NCBI GenBank assembly: GCA_032718475.1
Contig: JAUCBJ010008864.1
Span: 64,001-108,113, forward strand
Source of the DNA: Nemertoderma westbladi
Taxonomy: Eukaryota; Xenacoelomorpha; Nemertodermatida; Nemertodermatidae
Reading direction: 5' to 3'
Length of the DNA: 44,113 nt
The notes below the pieces were generated by a model. The model was not told where the DNA came from. It worked only from the letters and a program-made list of their open reading frames with translations, and did no database searches. Every line of letters starts with the position of its first letter. The first letter of the stretch is position 1. The position numbers and the translations under genes are program-made. Positions 32,180 to 42,320 of this stretch are shown here, piece by piece.

Positions 32180-32600
32180 GCTGTATGATTCATTGTCCAT
32201 CTGCGCATATTAAAATGACCTCGTTCTAATATGGATGTACAAGATTTCTGTAGAGTAGATTTCTCAAGATTTCCTTCTTTTATTGAATATATGCCAGTAC
32301 ACATGTCATCTACTAGTACTTTATCGTCTAATTTTTTAATTGCTGATATGTCTGCCTTTGATGCGTTTGGAATCTCTATTATTAAGGTGATGTTCTAGAA
32401 TTGAACTGAATATATTAGGGGAAGGTGATATTCCAAATAGTGCTCTAGTGTGTCTGTAAGCCTGAATATTTAGATTATTTGGGTCTATGTTATCACAATT
32501 GTTAACAAACGCAATACATCTCTATCATGGGTCTCTATCTGACATTGCAAGACAGCATGTTTGATATCGGCTGTGACAAGTAGTAGGAAGAAAGGGTCCC
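32180..32600 (-). pseudogene. BEL/Pao reverse transcriptase fragment inside gypsy gag
   Basis: The minus strand gives TADIKHAVLQCQIETHDRD (RT motif A region; BEL/Pao normally has DIxKAFLQI...DRD), then YRHTRALFGISPSP (motif B region), then KVLVDDMCTGIYSIKEG (motif C, VDD) and ERGHFNMRRW. The last two blocks together are characteristic of BEL/Pao rather than Ty3/gypsy. It is decayed and broken into three frames. About 140 codons of palm are left, between gypsy gag (ending about 32943) and the gypsy zinc knuckle, so it is probably a nested insertion remnant or a recombination product. Confidence 0.6.
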
Positions 32601-32604
32601 TCCG

Positions 32605-32942
32605 GCAAGTCCTCCCTATGCTGTTCTATGGGACTTTGCTGGGAGGGCTATTAAAAATGCACAATTTTTATAGATTTCAATGACCATCTGCCGCCATCAT
32701 TGATTCGCATCGCAGCATCAACCAATGATTGATATTCAACTACGCAATGCGTGCCTGTGTTGAATGTGTTGCCCCGTGGATGGGAATATAATTTTTTTCT
32801 GCCATGGTGTTGTGGGCTAGTACTGTAGTAGGCCGGTTATTGGTACTGGAATACCCACTGGCAATTTTGTTAGTTCTGGATGCAGCTCCAGCTGCATCGC
32901 GGAGTGACTGCAAATGTGCCCGACAAACTTTTAGAACGTCAT
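32605..32942. other. No recognisable gene
   Basis: This stretch lies between the BEL/Pao RT scrap and the gypsy gag core. It may hold more of either element, but no motif could be recognised on either strand. Confidence 0.4.
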
Positions 32943-33783
32943 CTAGTTTCGAAAATTTTTCTCTCTTAGATCATCATCATTTATTCCAGATATTATTTTT
33001 GTCATTAATTGCTGATCACAGCAATCGGGACAAGGTTCTGAATTGCTTTGCAAATCAGACAACCGAATGTGGAAGTCATTGAAAGTTTCACCCTGAGATT
33101 GTTTGGCAAGGTAAAAATCTACACAGCGGCAAACAACATTAGTTTTTCGGTTAAAAAAAACGTGTAGGTTGCAGAGAATTTCATCAACATACATATTCTC
33201 GGTAATATGCATAATAACTCTCATTGCATGCTGCGTTTTGGGTGATAGACAACCATAAATGTGTACAACCTGTGCTTGTCTATCCAGAGACGTGATGTCA
33301 TTCACGTTATAAAAACGCTCCAATTGTTCTCGCCATGTGTTGAACTGGGAAGATTATAATCAGGAGTCAGTTGTTCAGGCTTATATTATGAATTGATCCG
33401 TCTATAATTACGGTGGGTTCTTCCAGTGGCGGATTCTACTGCGTAGAAGTCGGGTGCATGTGCACCTGGGCTCATAACGGGATCAGTAGGTCTGAATGTC
33501 CATTGTTCTTGTAGGAACTGAAGGAAGACAGACTGTTGTTCTCTATTGGCTGTTTGTTGTTCGCATAGGAACATTAATAAGGATGGAGAAATACTGGAAT
33601 CATCCAGAATTTCTCCAGTAGCCCTGTCATCAGGTGCACTCGTTTCTCTAATATAACATAAAACAGCGCAACGCCTAGAGTCTGTGTTAGTTTTAGATGA
33701 ATCTCAAATTCGTTGACCCAATCCCTTAGTTTTTCGCGTGTAGAGTCAGTGACATTCGCAAGGGATGGAAAATCTGAAGACAT
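32943..33783 (-). pseudogene. Ty3/gypsy gag capsid region
   Basis: The start MSSDFPSLANVTDSTREKLRD at 33783 is followed, through frameshifts near 33660 and 33370, by a glutamine-rich stretch (33574-33386) and the core 33323-32943. The core has AQVVHIYGCLSPKTQHAM, FYLAKQSQGETFNDFHIRL and MTKIISGINDDDLREK. The pattern F-x-x-x-x-Q-x-x-G-E-x-x-x-x-F ... I-x-x-G-I-x-D is the retrotransposon gag signature. It would assemble the particle. At least two shifts make it non-functional. Confidence 0.75.
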
Positions 33784-34059
33784 GACAGTTTATTGGAATG
33801 GAATGATCTGATCAGGCCTAGTACCGGAATATGGAATAGACAAAAAAAATTGTGTAAACCAACCATATCAGTGTTCCATGCGTCAGTCTAACTAAATTCA
33901 GCAGTATCAGTGTAGGCCTAGCTGTTTTGGGGAGTTCTGCATTCCTGAATTCAGATTTAACAGTTTAATGAAGTGTTGTTGGGCTGTAGGCAGGCAGAAG
34001 GTTGCAAACTACAGGAACTGCACCATCTTAAGAACTCGGTTGTGGTTCTATATCACAAT

Positions 34060-34284
34060 ATTATGGTGGTGATTTGGGGCCATAAAAAATATGCCTAAAA
34101 TATTTGCTGTGAGAACAAATTAGGAATATTTTCTGAAAAAATTATGAATATTTTTCAGAAAAAAAATTAGGAATATTTTTTCAGAAAAAAAATTAGGAAT
34201 ATTTTTTCAGAAAAAAAAATTAGGAATATTTTTTCAGAAAAAAATTAGGAATATTTTTCCAGATAAAAAAATCACCACCATAAT
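34060..34284. mobile_element. 225-bp MITE-like element with internal 29-bp repeats
   Basis: Perfect 16-bp terminal inverted repeats (ATTATGGTGGTGATTT at 34060-34075, complement at 34269-34284) enclose about five tandem copies of a unit TTAGGAATATTTTTTCAGAAAA (given here without its variable A tail) between about 34120 and 34265. Each unit can pair with itself (TTTTTC with GAAAAA), so a single strand would fold into serial hairpins. No coding capacity. No target duplication is certain. Confidence 0.75.
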
Positions 34285-34608
34285 TGTCTGACTGCTTGTT
34301 ACTGACAAGACAAGACTGTAGAATGTTTAAAGTACTGGTACCGGTACTAGACCTGAGACCTGTAGACTAATGTCTAGTCAGCTACAGAGCAGCAGAGCTA
34401 GAGTACTGAAGTACAGACTTCTTTCTTTAGTTTGTAGTTAGTAAAGCTATAAGCATAAGCATATGCGGTGTTGGAGGCTAGGCCTATTCAGTACCGTATT
34501 TAGCTATTTTGCACTTAGCAACTCAAGAGTGTTAAGTTTTAGGCCTACTGTGTTATAGCATGTCAGCTCAGCATATGTAGCAAAGGATTTGAATAATGGT
34601 ACACCTTC

Positions 34609-36678
34609 ATGACGAGAATTATAAGGTTACGTCATTTCTTAAATGCTAGTGTGGTAGAAATCAATTCAGTCTGTGTTCCTACCTGTGAAAGTAAAGGTCC
34701 CAGTACCGGTAGCAGTAACATTACTTCAACTCCAAGTACCGGTACTGGAACACCTAGACCCCTTAACGAGGAAAGCAACCAGCAGATAAACGGTTTTGGT
34801 ACCAGTACCCGTAAGCGAGATTCTGGTTCTGCCAGCACTGGGACGGGGTCACTAAGGATATTCGATTGCAAGCTACCATCTAAACAGAGGGCTCATATAA
34901 TGAAGAGAAGAAGCGCACAGTTCAAAGTCATGGTTCAAGAGGTTGATGGTGAGCGTATCCTAATTAAAAAACCACTAGGTGAGACTACTTTGATATCGCT
35001 TCGAGTACCACTAAATGAGCCATTGTTGACTACACTGAATGAAGCAGTTGAAAGCCTTTTTCCTAATGGGAAAAATCAATATATTGCTGCAGCAGCACCA
35101 CAGGGAACATTTCCATCAATGAAGCGTGAGTATGAATTCGCCCTGCTCAATGTATCTCAGGAGAAGTTGAACCTTGATATGCTTCTAAGTGAATATCTAT
35201 ACAAAACATGTGCTCATGGTCCTCCTCGATTTGTTCTACTCGCATCCATAATGAATCGCATAATAATTTGCATCCGTAATGAAGATGTTGGAGCTTCAGC
35301 CTGTTCTCCGATTGCTACCCAGTTTATTGATTCCAATGATGATTGATCTTACCTAAGGAAATAATGCAACCTGATGAACATGAAGGAATATTGTTGTCTG
35401 ACTCAATTGCTGGCGCCGTCGAACAATGCACAGCTACTGGTACATTTTTTGAAGAAGTTCTCTGTTTTCAAGTTCCAGAGAATAATGATGGGGAACAAGA
35501 ACCCCAAAACATTTGTCAACCTAAGTAACGATACCTTAACCAATGTTTTGTTAAGTTTAATGGAAAAGTTTGAGAATGACGATAAATACACTCGTATTGA
35601 AATAGTAAGAGGACATACTATGGACTGTTTATATGAAATTGCCGAAGAAGAGGATTTCAGCACCCCAGAAATCATTGTAAAGTTTATTGGAGAGGAGGGA
35701 GTTGATTTGGGGGGCCCAAGAAGGGAACTATTTACTTTGTTCTTCACTAATCAACCTGCTTGTCTTTTCCAAGGTTCATATCCTTCATTCACCCTCCGTT
35801 ACAATTTAGATAAGCTTGGCATGTTTCTAAATCTTGTAAAGTTAACCGCTATTAGTCTTCTTAATAGATCGTCAGGCCCTCATTTCTTTACTCCTTCTGT
35901 AGCTCGAGCAATATTGGATGTCCCATCTGAAGTTGATATTTCAGAGGTGCCTCGTGAAGACGAACTGTATGATACACTACAAGTTATTCAAAGTATTGAC
36001 GATGAAACGGAGTTTAAAAAATGCATTGGTGATTTTCCAGAGCGTTTTGACATGGGTCTTACTAAAGCAAGTTTAGATTTACAAGACAAAAATTATGTGT
36101 TATCTACTATTTCTAAACATATAGTTGTTAGTTCGGTATGGGAAGAAATAATGATGTACCGTCGAGATTTAAAAGCTTTTGGTGTGTATGATGCTCTATT
36201 GAGATTTCCCGAGGATAGTATGAAACTTTTTACTTATCAGGATGTTACATATCAACAGGCTAGAGCATGCTTTGAACCTATCTTTCAAGCAACCCCATGA
36301 AGCGCGGAGAGTGAGAAAGAGGCTCTGATTTGTTACAGATTTAATTCATTCCTGAAAAAGGTTGGTAAAAAGAAAATATATGTTAATGATATCACAGGTT
36401 CAGAAAATCCTATTGACCTAGGTGAGGTATTGCAGTTTGCCAGCGGCTCCCGTTTTCCTGACTTTAAAGGGAAACTTACCTTTATTCGTCACGAAAATCC
36501 AAATTGGCGTGTAAAGGCCAATACATGCGATCCGGCTCTCATTTTACCACTCAATGATCGTTATTTGTCTGGGACTACGGAGGACTTTCATAATAACTTT
36601 TCAGATGATATCGTTTGCAGTACTGGTTTTGGAATTGCTTTACTATTTTATATTAATTCTAAAATTACGATTTTTTAA
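34609..36678 (+). pseudogene. HECT-domain E3 ubiquitin ligase, G2E3-like, broken
   Basis: The intronless coding region falls in four open pieces: 34609-35346, 35343-35528, 35374-36300 and 36430-36678. The first has a Ser/Thr/Gly-rich start, then a region with VMVQEVDGERILIKKPLGE that may be a ubiquitin-like fold. The third is the HECT N-lobe, with IVKFIGEEGVDLGGPRREL (35683-35730), the most recognisable HECT signature. The C-lobe follows with LTFIRHEN and the active-site segment ANTCDPALILPL; the cysteine codon at 36526-36528 would carry ubiquitin as a thioester. The last 40 residues diverge from usual HECT ends. Breaks are a shift at about 35344, another near 35525, and a TGA at 36298-36300; the frame reads on from the TGA into the C-lobe. 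Lack of introns suggests a retrocopy or a mobile-element-associated gene. An unseen intron at 35340 is less likely. Confidence 0.85.
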
Positions 36679-37222
36679 CTCTTGGTTGGGTAAGTGATTT
36701 TAAAAACCAATAAACCCTAGGCATAATTAATGTTATTATTAAACTTTTTTCGGTTTAATAATTGAATTTTATCTAATAGTTTTACTCTTAATTCTTTGAT
36801 TAATATTTTTGCAAATTTTGCATGTATTTTAAATCATTTACATAATATTATACGATTATTGTTATTGAATTATATATTAAATCTTGTAAGTATTAGTGGG
36901 GATGGTGTTACCGAACCTGAGTCATCTGACGTCTATTTCAGTGAATGCTTACTCCAGAGCTACCCACTAACTTTGGCAAAGGAACTCCAACGATGGCCTA
37001 CCACCCGTGGTACTGGACCCACTACCCAGGACCCTTTAAAGCAACAAACCTTTTACCTACCATCTCCTTTACAACTAACTAAGAAATTTAAATCGATTAC
37101 CCAATGCCACCTTGTTAATAAAGCACTTAAAATCCAGGTTATAACATCCAACCCGAAATCCTTGGGACAGATGCTTATGTGCAATAGATACTTGTTCACA
37201 TCTTTGCGACCTGGTAACAACG
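36679..37222. other. Unassigned stretch after the HECT copy
   Basis: An AT-rich part is followed by a more balanced stretch, within which a 159-codon frame (36796-37275) is open. Its second half, with SECLLQSYPLTLAKELQRW, has a protein-like composition, but nothing in it is recognisable and it ends inside the palindromic repeat. I do not call it a gene. Confidence 0.4.
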
Positions 37223-37390
37223 GCGCAGTGGCGGTACGACTAATGTCGCGTTACGGAAAGTCGCGTTACGGCTAATTTACAGAGTAGCCGTAACGCGACT
37301 TTGAAAGTCGCGGTATGGCTACTCAAAAAGTCGCTTTACGGCTAATTGTCGCGTTACGGCTAATTGTCGCGTTACGGCTAATCTATTGTC
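37223..37390. repeat. GTCGCGTTACGGCTAAT repeats with a perfect 18-bp hairpin
   Basis: The motif GTCGCGTTACGG, usually followed by CTAAT, occurs five times or more in direct orientation (near 37247, 37260, 37338, 37350 and 37368). It occurs once inverted, so that 37257-37274 and 37285-37302 form a perfect 18-bp stem with a 10-base loop. The CpG-rich motif contrasts with the AT-rich surroundings. Confidence 0.85.
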
Positions 37391-37850
37391 TTGGTTCTAC
37401 ATAGGGAATCATTATCAATATTATTCTATGGTGTTTACGAAAAATTTAATGTAATAATGTGTTGCCGTTATCCCGACACCAGGGGGGAAAAACGCCGATG
37501 CTGGAGGCGGGGCTTTACAGACCACGGAGTCCCAGCCAGTCACTGGATATTGATTGTGGAGAAGGAGGAATTTCTTAGATGCAGGATTGCGGTTGAGAAA
37601 AAGCTGCATTGGTTGGATATATTCTTTAATGTAGTTAATCTCACTGAACCCTGATTGAGAATAATTTTGGGCTTCCCCAAATCAATATACACCAAATATT
37701 CACAATAATTATACACGACAATATAAATCCCTACAGTATATTATTTAATTACCGTGTTTAATTATGTGTTATTATTATGTGTTTTATTATTTAATTATTA
37801 CCGTGTATAATTAACGTATTTAATTATTAGTGTCGGTGTCGGTCGACCCT
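37391..37850. other. No recognisable gene
   Basis: An 87-codon frame (37391-37654) is open but shows nothing recognisable. The rest is AT-rich, with repeats of the form ACCGTGTTTAATTA and ATTATTATGTGTT near 37750-37830. Confidence 0.4.
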
Positions 37851-38660
37851 GTCGCGTGTCCGTTCCACCCCTCCCGAACCCCGAAGGGATCGATCATCGA
37901 GAACCAGCACGGCTTGGCTAAGGGTCGGTCCAGTCGGTAGACTCTGTCGCGTATCCGTACCACCCCTCTCGAACCCTGAAGGGATCGGTCATCGAGAACC
38001 AGTACGGCTTGGCTAGGAGTCTGTCGTGTCGGTGGACCCGTTCGCGTGTCCGTCCCACCCCTCACGAACCCCGAAGGGTTCGATCATCGAGAACCAGTAC
38101 GGCTTGGCTAGGGGTCCGTCGGTTCATCGCAGAAACCCAACCACCTAGGCTTTCCGAGTCCCTTTCAGGCTTGTAGTCGCTTCGGCAGCCGAGAAACTGC
38201 TCCGAACAGTCGGTAGGCCAGTAGAGTCCAGTCCTTTGTCTTTCGACCCCGTCGCGTGTCCGTCCCACCCCTCACGAACCCCGAAGGGAACGATCATCGA
38301 GAACCAGTACGGCTTGGCTAAGGGGTCTGTCGTCGGTTCCCGTTGCAAATCCCTGGTACAATCTGCCGGCGTTCCGATGTCCTTTTCAGGCTCGTAATAA
38401 CTGCTGTTGACCAGAGACCGCTAAGGGCAGTCCTCGTCAAACCCTTCCTCAGTAAGTCGGCCGCCCTTTCGCGTGTCCGTCCCACCCCTCGCGAACCCCG
38501 AAGGGATCGGTCATCGAGAACCAGTACGGCTTGGCTAAGGGGGCTGTCGTTTCCCGTCGCAAATCCCTGACGCAAGCAGCCGGCGTTCCGATGTCCTTTT
38601 CAGGCTCGTAATAACTGCTGTTGGCCAGGGACCGCTAAGGGCAGTCCTTGTCCTTTAGGC
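37851..38660. repeat. GC-rich tandem repeat array, 95-bp and about 215-bp periods
   Basis: A core of about 70 bp occurs five times, starting near 37851, 37946, 38041, 38251 and 38469. It includes GTGTCCGTCCCACCCCTC, GAACCCCGAAGGGATCG and CATCGAGAACCAGTACGGCT, then TGGCTA. The first three copies are 95 bp apart. The last three are separated by a second block with CCTTTTCAGGCTCGTAATAA and CCGCTAAGGGCAGTCC, giving a unit of 210-218 bp. It lies downstream of the minus-strand coding block at 39131-41727 and could be its 3' untranslated region or part of an LTR. Confidence 0.8.
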
Positions 38661-39130
38661 CTGGCGCGTTACCAAATCCACCTCTACAGGCAGCAGGAAG
38701 TTGGCCAGGGCCTAATAGTAATCAGGCTAACCTGAATACTGCTTGAATTTTCCATCCCCCCCTGGCCCTTATAAACATGAAATTAGTCCAGTACCCTGTA
38801 AGTTGCCCCAAAGTTCGCCCATAAATCGCCCCCAGTTCATAGAATGTGCCCAAAACCCATGGTCCCGCACCCAGTAGTGATATCGGAATAATCATTTTAA
38901 ATCAATACAAAAAATATTCAACTCGCGTTATGAAAAGTTGAAATACCGCGAACAGTCCCCCCCAATGACCTTCGTGAGGTCTATAGGTAGATTGAGTTTG
39001 CGTAGGTCATTCCCAATATAAAAAACCCAAATTTAATATTGCATAGTTTTAATTAATTTGGCCTAGAGTTTATATATATATATGTATAAAAATAAATGTT
39101 CGATAAATGTTCCTGGAATATCCCGATCCA
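38661..39130. other. Non-coding, with two purine tracts on the minus strand
   Basis: No coding signal is seen. Read on the minus strand, the G runs GGGGGGGAC at 38954-38962 and GGGGGGGA at 38753-38760 are each followed by TG, as a polypurine tract next to an LTR would be. This is only suggestive, since no second LTR copy lies in the window. Confidence 0.35.
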
Positions 39131-41236
39131 CTATTTCTTTCTCTGATACGCCTTTCGCCTCTTCGCCCGTCGGCTCTCATCGATCGCTATAGCTGGTAGA
39201 GGAGCGTCAACATCCATCGTGAGCAACGCTTCGGCTTGTCTCCTGGCGGCTCTTCCTTTCGATGGCAACGGGATCATATCGGTTCGTCATTCCAACTCGG
39301 AGTTGCGAGCCTCGAGGAACCACTCTCCGTCACCGAACTCCTCTTTATACGAGTATAAGCATCTAATGACTTCGAATGGGCCGAATAATCCGGCGCTCAG
39401 CAACAAATCCACGTAATGGAAAGGCAGCGTGGCTGTCGTGTGGAGGCGTTCCGGGAAGGAGAAATACCCGCACGCCATCTCCTGCGCGATGTTCCGAGCG
39501 TTTCTCCGAACCTTGGTCTTTATGTGGCTGTTTGCGTATGTTTCAAACATGACCATATTTCCCATAGCGGTAACGTCTTTGGTAGGACATTTGATATAGC
39601 AGCGGGGGCTAGAGGAATGTCCACGGAAACTGCACGTGGTGCAGAGGTTATATAGGATCGGACAGACGGAAACGTCGTGACCCGATGTCGCGCAGTATGG
39701 GCAATAGAGTATCCCGAGGAGCTGGAGGCACGAATCGGTAACCCGATTCCTTCTACCGTGTGGGCACTGCTCCGAACCACAGTCACCGCACACCAATTGC
39801 ATCTCTCGACCGGGGAATATCGGAATCAGGACGCCGACGTAATACTCGAGTCGTCGGTCGCTCTTCTGAATATTCGCGGTGGTCGGTAGCCCGCGGAAGG
39901 CTGGGCTTTTGCGTAGTAGGTCCTCGCTACGATAACCTTCTTTGTGTCCCGTCGGTCTCAACTCGGACGACCGTTTCTTGCGGTGGATCCATTCGGTTTG
40001 CTCGGCGTACCAACGGGTTAGTCGCATAGGATCCTGAGGAACGGAGGGTGTAGTAGCCACCGCTGGTCGGCGAAGAGGTGCCGGGGTTTTCGACGGAGGG
40101 ATTCCGAGGAGATCGTCGGGAGTCGGTGCAGCGCTGGGGCCCTTCTCGACCAATATCGCTGAGTGGGTCCGTTGATTGCTGGTACTCGGAATCTCCGACG
40201 ACCAGTCTTCGCCACCCGGGAAAGGATACGGGGATAACCTTTGGCACGTATCGCCGAAGTCGTTTAATGCGAAGGTAGTAACCAACTCCCTCGCAGGGCT
40301 ACCGAAGCCGAGTGGTGAGGAAACGCCCGCTTCCGTCGTTGGTTCGGTGGAGGCAACCCGTTTGGCTGCCGGTTGGTAAGCGGCCTCCGGCTCGAGTTGT
40401 CGCTTCGGGGTGGAGAGAAGAACACCCTCATTTAGCCATATTTCTTCCCCTTCCGAAGAGATCAGAGGCTCCTCCGCACCGAGAAGATCGGTAATCGTAG
40501 GGATGTCGTAAGGTCCGCTCTCGTCCCAGGAATCGATAACGGCGAGCGTTTTCGTCTCTCCCGGTGTGATGTTCTCGACCGCTTTGAACGCGTGGTTTAT
40601 AACCTCGTTCCAGTCGTAGTCGACGAAGGAAAGAGGAACCGCCGTAATGAGGTTATCGAGAGTTTTACAGATAAACTTAGCGACGGTGTAGCACTCCATA
40701 ACGACGTAGACGTAGTTCCGTCGATCGGGATTCTCCCACCTTTGGTGTATCGTCCACTTCCGGTCAACGTCCTTCCATCGACCCTCTCGCTCGCTCTTTA
40801 TTTCTAATCCCGGGTATCCACCATATATTTTATTATAATCCCGGAATTTCTGGGGTTTGAAGTCGATGCCGCCGTTTAGCACAGCGAGGTAGCCGATCCT
40901 GGATTTCGTCGGTCTCACCTCTTGGAATCCTCGCATGAACTCGGCGAATCGTAACCAGGCTAGTAGCGTTTGAGTGTCGATGCAATGGCTAAGGGCGTTG
41001 AGGTCGTCTCGTCGGTTTCTTCCTGAAGGAGCGTTCGCGTAGTCGTTCCGGACGTCCGCCTTTATATCCGACCCGATTTTAATGACGTCGAAGTCGAAGA
41101 GGATCTTTTGGATTTCCGGAGGTAGCAACCAGATCGCTCCGGCTGCCTGCACTTCCTGTCTGGGATCGGAAATATTCGACACACCAATACCAAACCGTCC
41201 AGGGTTCCGAGGACGACGACCAAGGATCGACCACAT
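39131..41236 (-). pseudogene. Putative DEDDy-exonuclease-like protein with CCHC zinc knuckles, main part
   Basis: The 649-codon frame ends at TGA 39287-39289. The same frame runs on for another 48 codons (ATG at 39277) to TAG at 39131, ending in the basic ESRRAKRRKAYQRKK. Residues 18-200 look like the second half of a DEDDy 3'-5' exonuclease: the Exo II-like VIKIGSDIKADV (Asp61), CIDTQTLLAWL (85-95) and the Exo III-like YVYVVMECYTVAKF, where Tyr177 and Glu181 stand in the YxxxD position. Residues 280-400 are Pro/Ser-rich and probably disordered. Residues 483-550 form a Cys/His cluster: CX2CX4CXH, then C512-C515-H520-C525 with exact CX2CX4HX4C spacing, then C532-C535-H540-C546. The first exonuclease strands are in the adjoining frame (41062-41727), so one frameshift near 41185 separates them. 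The fold call rests on motif order and hydrophobic pattern. GC is higher than in the flanks. It may be an accessory gene of the BEL/Pao element on the same strand, or an independent element. Confidence 0.45.
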
Positions 41237-41727
41237 TCTTTCGCCCCGTATTTTTCTTGGTAGTCATCGCGATTTTGGATGGTCGATATACGTTCCTCTA
41301 TAAGCATCGCCGTACACTCCGACAGGTTTCCCCAGTGGGCGAGGTACGTACTCTTGTCGTCGACGAAAATTTGGCATCTCGCCAACGTAATCGCTTTCGA
41401 GGTGGGCGTCGCGTTTCCCTCGTTGTCGTAGATCAAACATCGGGATCTGTAGATGCTCTGCCGGAACGTCTCCCAAAACGACGAATCGTCCCCTCTGGTT
41501 GCCTTTGCATTCCGAGTTCTTTTCAGTCTCGTACTAGCATCGGCCAACCGGAGGGCTCGTAGATTCTTGGAATCCGGTCCCTCTCGCCTGGTGAATTTAA
41601 CGACTCGCACGTTCTCATTTAGCAGGGTGCTCCAATTCGTATCAAAGTTAGGGGATCCAGGTTGCGAATATTCCAGTAGATCTATCGTGTTACGTAATTC
41701 GCCGATAATTTGACGATTTGGGTCCAT
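41062..41727 (-). pseudogene. N-terminal part of the exonuclease-like protein
   Basis: An ATG at 41727 in a favourable AAATATGG context opens 221 codons. About the first 110 residues are basic and unrecognised. Residues 119-126 (QIFVDDKS) could be the first exonuclease strand, but the usual D-x-E pair is not intact, since the Glu position is Lys. Residues 168-182 (SLVVVLGTLDGLVLV) resemble the next two strands of the fold. From about residue 183 the meaningful sequence passes to the neighbouring frame of the 39131-41236 entry, indicating a frameshift. With the Exo I pair incomplete and Exo III changed, catalytic activity is doubtful even in an unbroken ancestor. Confidence 0.45.
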
Positions 41728-42320
41728 ATTTACGATTATATCCGTTACAAATTAGATCAGTTAATTATAAGTCCAGAAAGTCTGAAACTATAGTGATTGC
41801 AGAATAATTCAGTTCAGTTTATTAAATAACATTGCTATATAGGCATCTATCATCTTATTGCTAATACATTCAGCATTTACAGTTACTATAACTATACATT
41901 AATATCCAACCAGTTTTTATGACTTTTTATGTCCTTTTCTTTTTTCCAATTCTTTTCTTTAGACTTTTTTATACCTTTTTTTTGTCCTTTTTCATTTCTC
42001 ATTATTATTTCATCTCATTTCATTTATTTCAACATATTTCAACACATTTATTTCCACCATTTATTTCACATTTCATTTATTTCCACATATATTTCATCAT
42101 TCAGTTCCACCATTTATTCTCAATTTTGTTTATTTCCACATCATAATTGGGGTTATAGCCCCCCGGCTATCATCATTTGTTATAAGCGCAGCACCAGGGT
42201 GCGCATCATTACATTTTCATCATCATATGCGTCATCATTCAGGTTTATAGTAGAGTTGTCTGATTCTTTTCATCATTTCCAACTACATTCAATCATCTTC
42301 TTTGGGAAATCTTTGTCGTG
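41728..42320. other. T-rich non-coding stretch
   Basis: Positions 41919-42130 are strongly pyrimidine-rich with repeated TTTCATTTATTTCCACAT-like pieces. No coding signal is seen. Read on the minus strand it lies between the BEL/Pao pol and the exonuclease-like block. Confidence 0.5.

Larger units (their letters stand above)
31119..33783 (-). mobile_element. Degenerate Ty3/gypsy LTR retrotransposon, gag to RT start
   Basis: The minus-strand order is gag N-terminus (33783), gag core, a foreign BEL/Pao RT scrap, a CCHC zinc knuckle, a protease-like region, and the first part of RT ending at the minisatellite. No LTR is recognisable on the 5' side; only one end of the body is present, and nothing of RT motifs A to E, RNase H or integrase appears beyond the minisatellite. 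Many frameshifts show an old copy. Confidence 0.7.

Noticed and set aside
36796-37275. 159-codon frame after the HECT copy
   Set aside because: Half lies in AT-rich sequence and the end is the palindromic repeat; no recognisable motif.
37820-38575. Overlapping minus frames in the GC-rich array
   Set aside because: Peptides merely repeat the tandem unit and shift frame between copies.
37851-38660. tRNA, 5S rRNA or hammerhead ribozyme in the GC-rich array
   Set aside because: The GGTTCG and CCCTTCGGGG pieces are suggestive, but no cloverleaf can be built, no internal 5S box set is present, and the CTGATGA and GAAA ribozyme core is absent.
38753-38962. Fixed polypurine tract and 3' LTR start of the right-hand BEL element
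   Set aside because: Two equally good G tracts followed by TG exist and no second LTR copy is in the window to confirm either.
39677-41713. Several plus-strand frames over the exonuclease-like block
   Set aside because: GC-rich coding DNA leaves few stops on the opposite strand; none shows motifs, while the minus frames show zinc knuckles.
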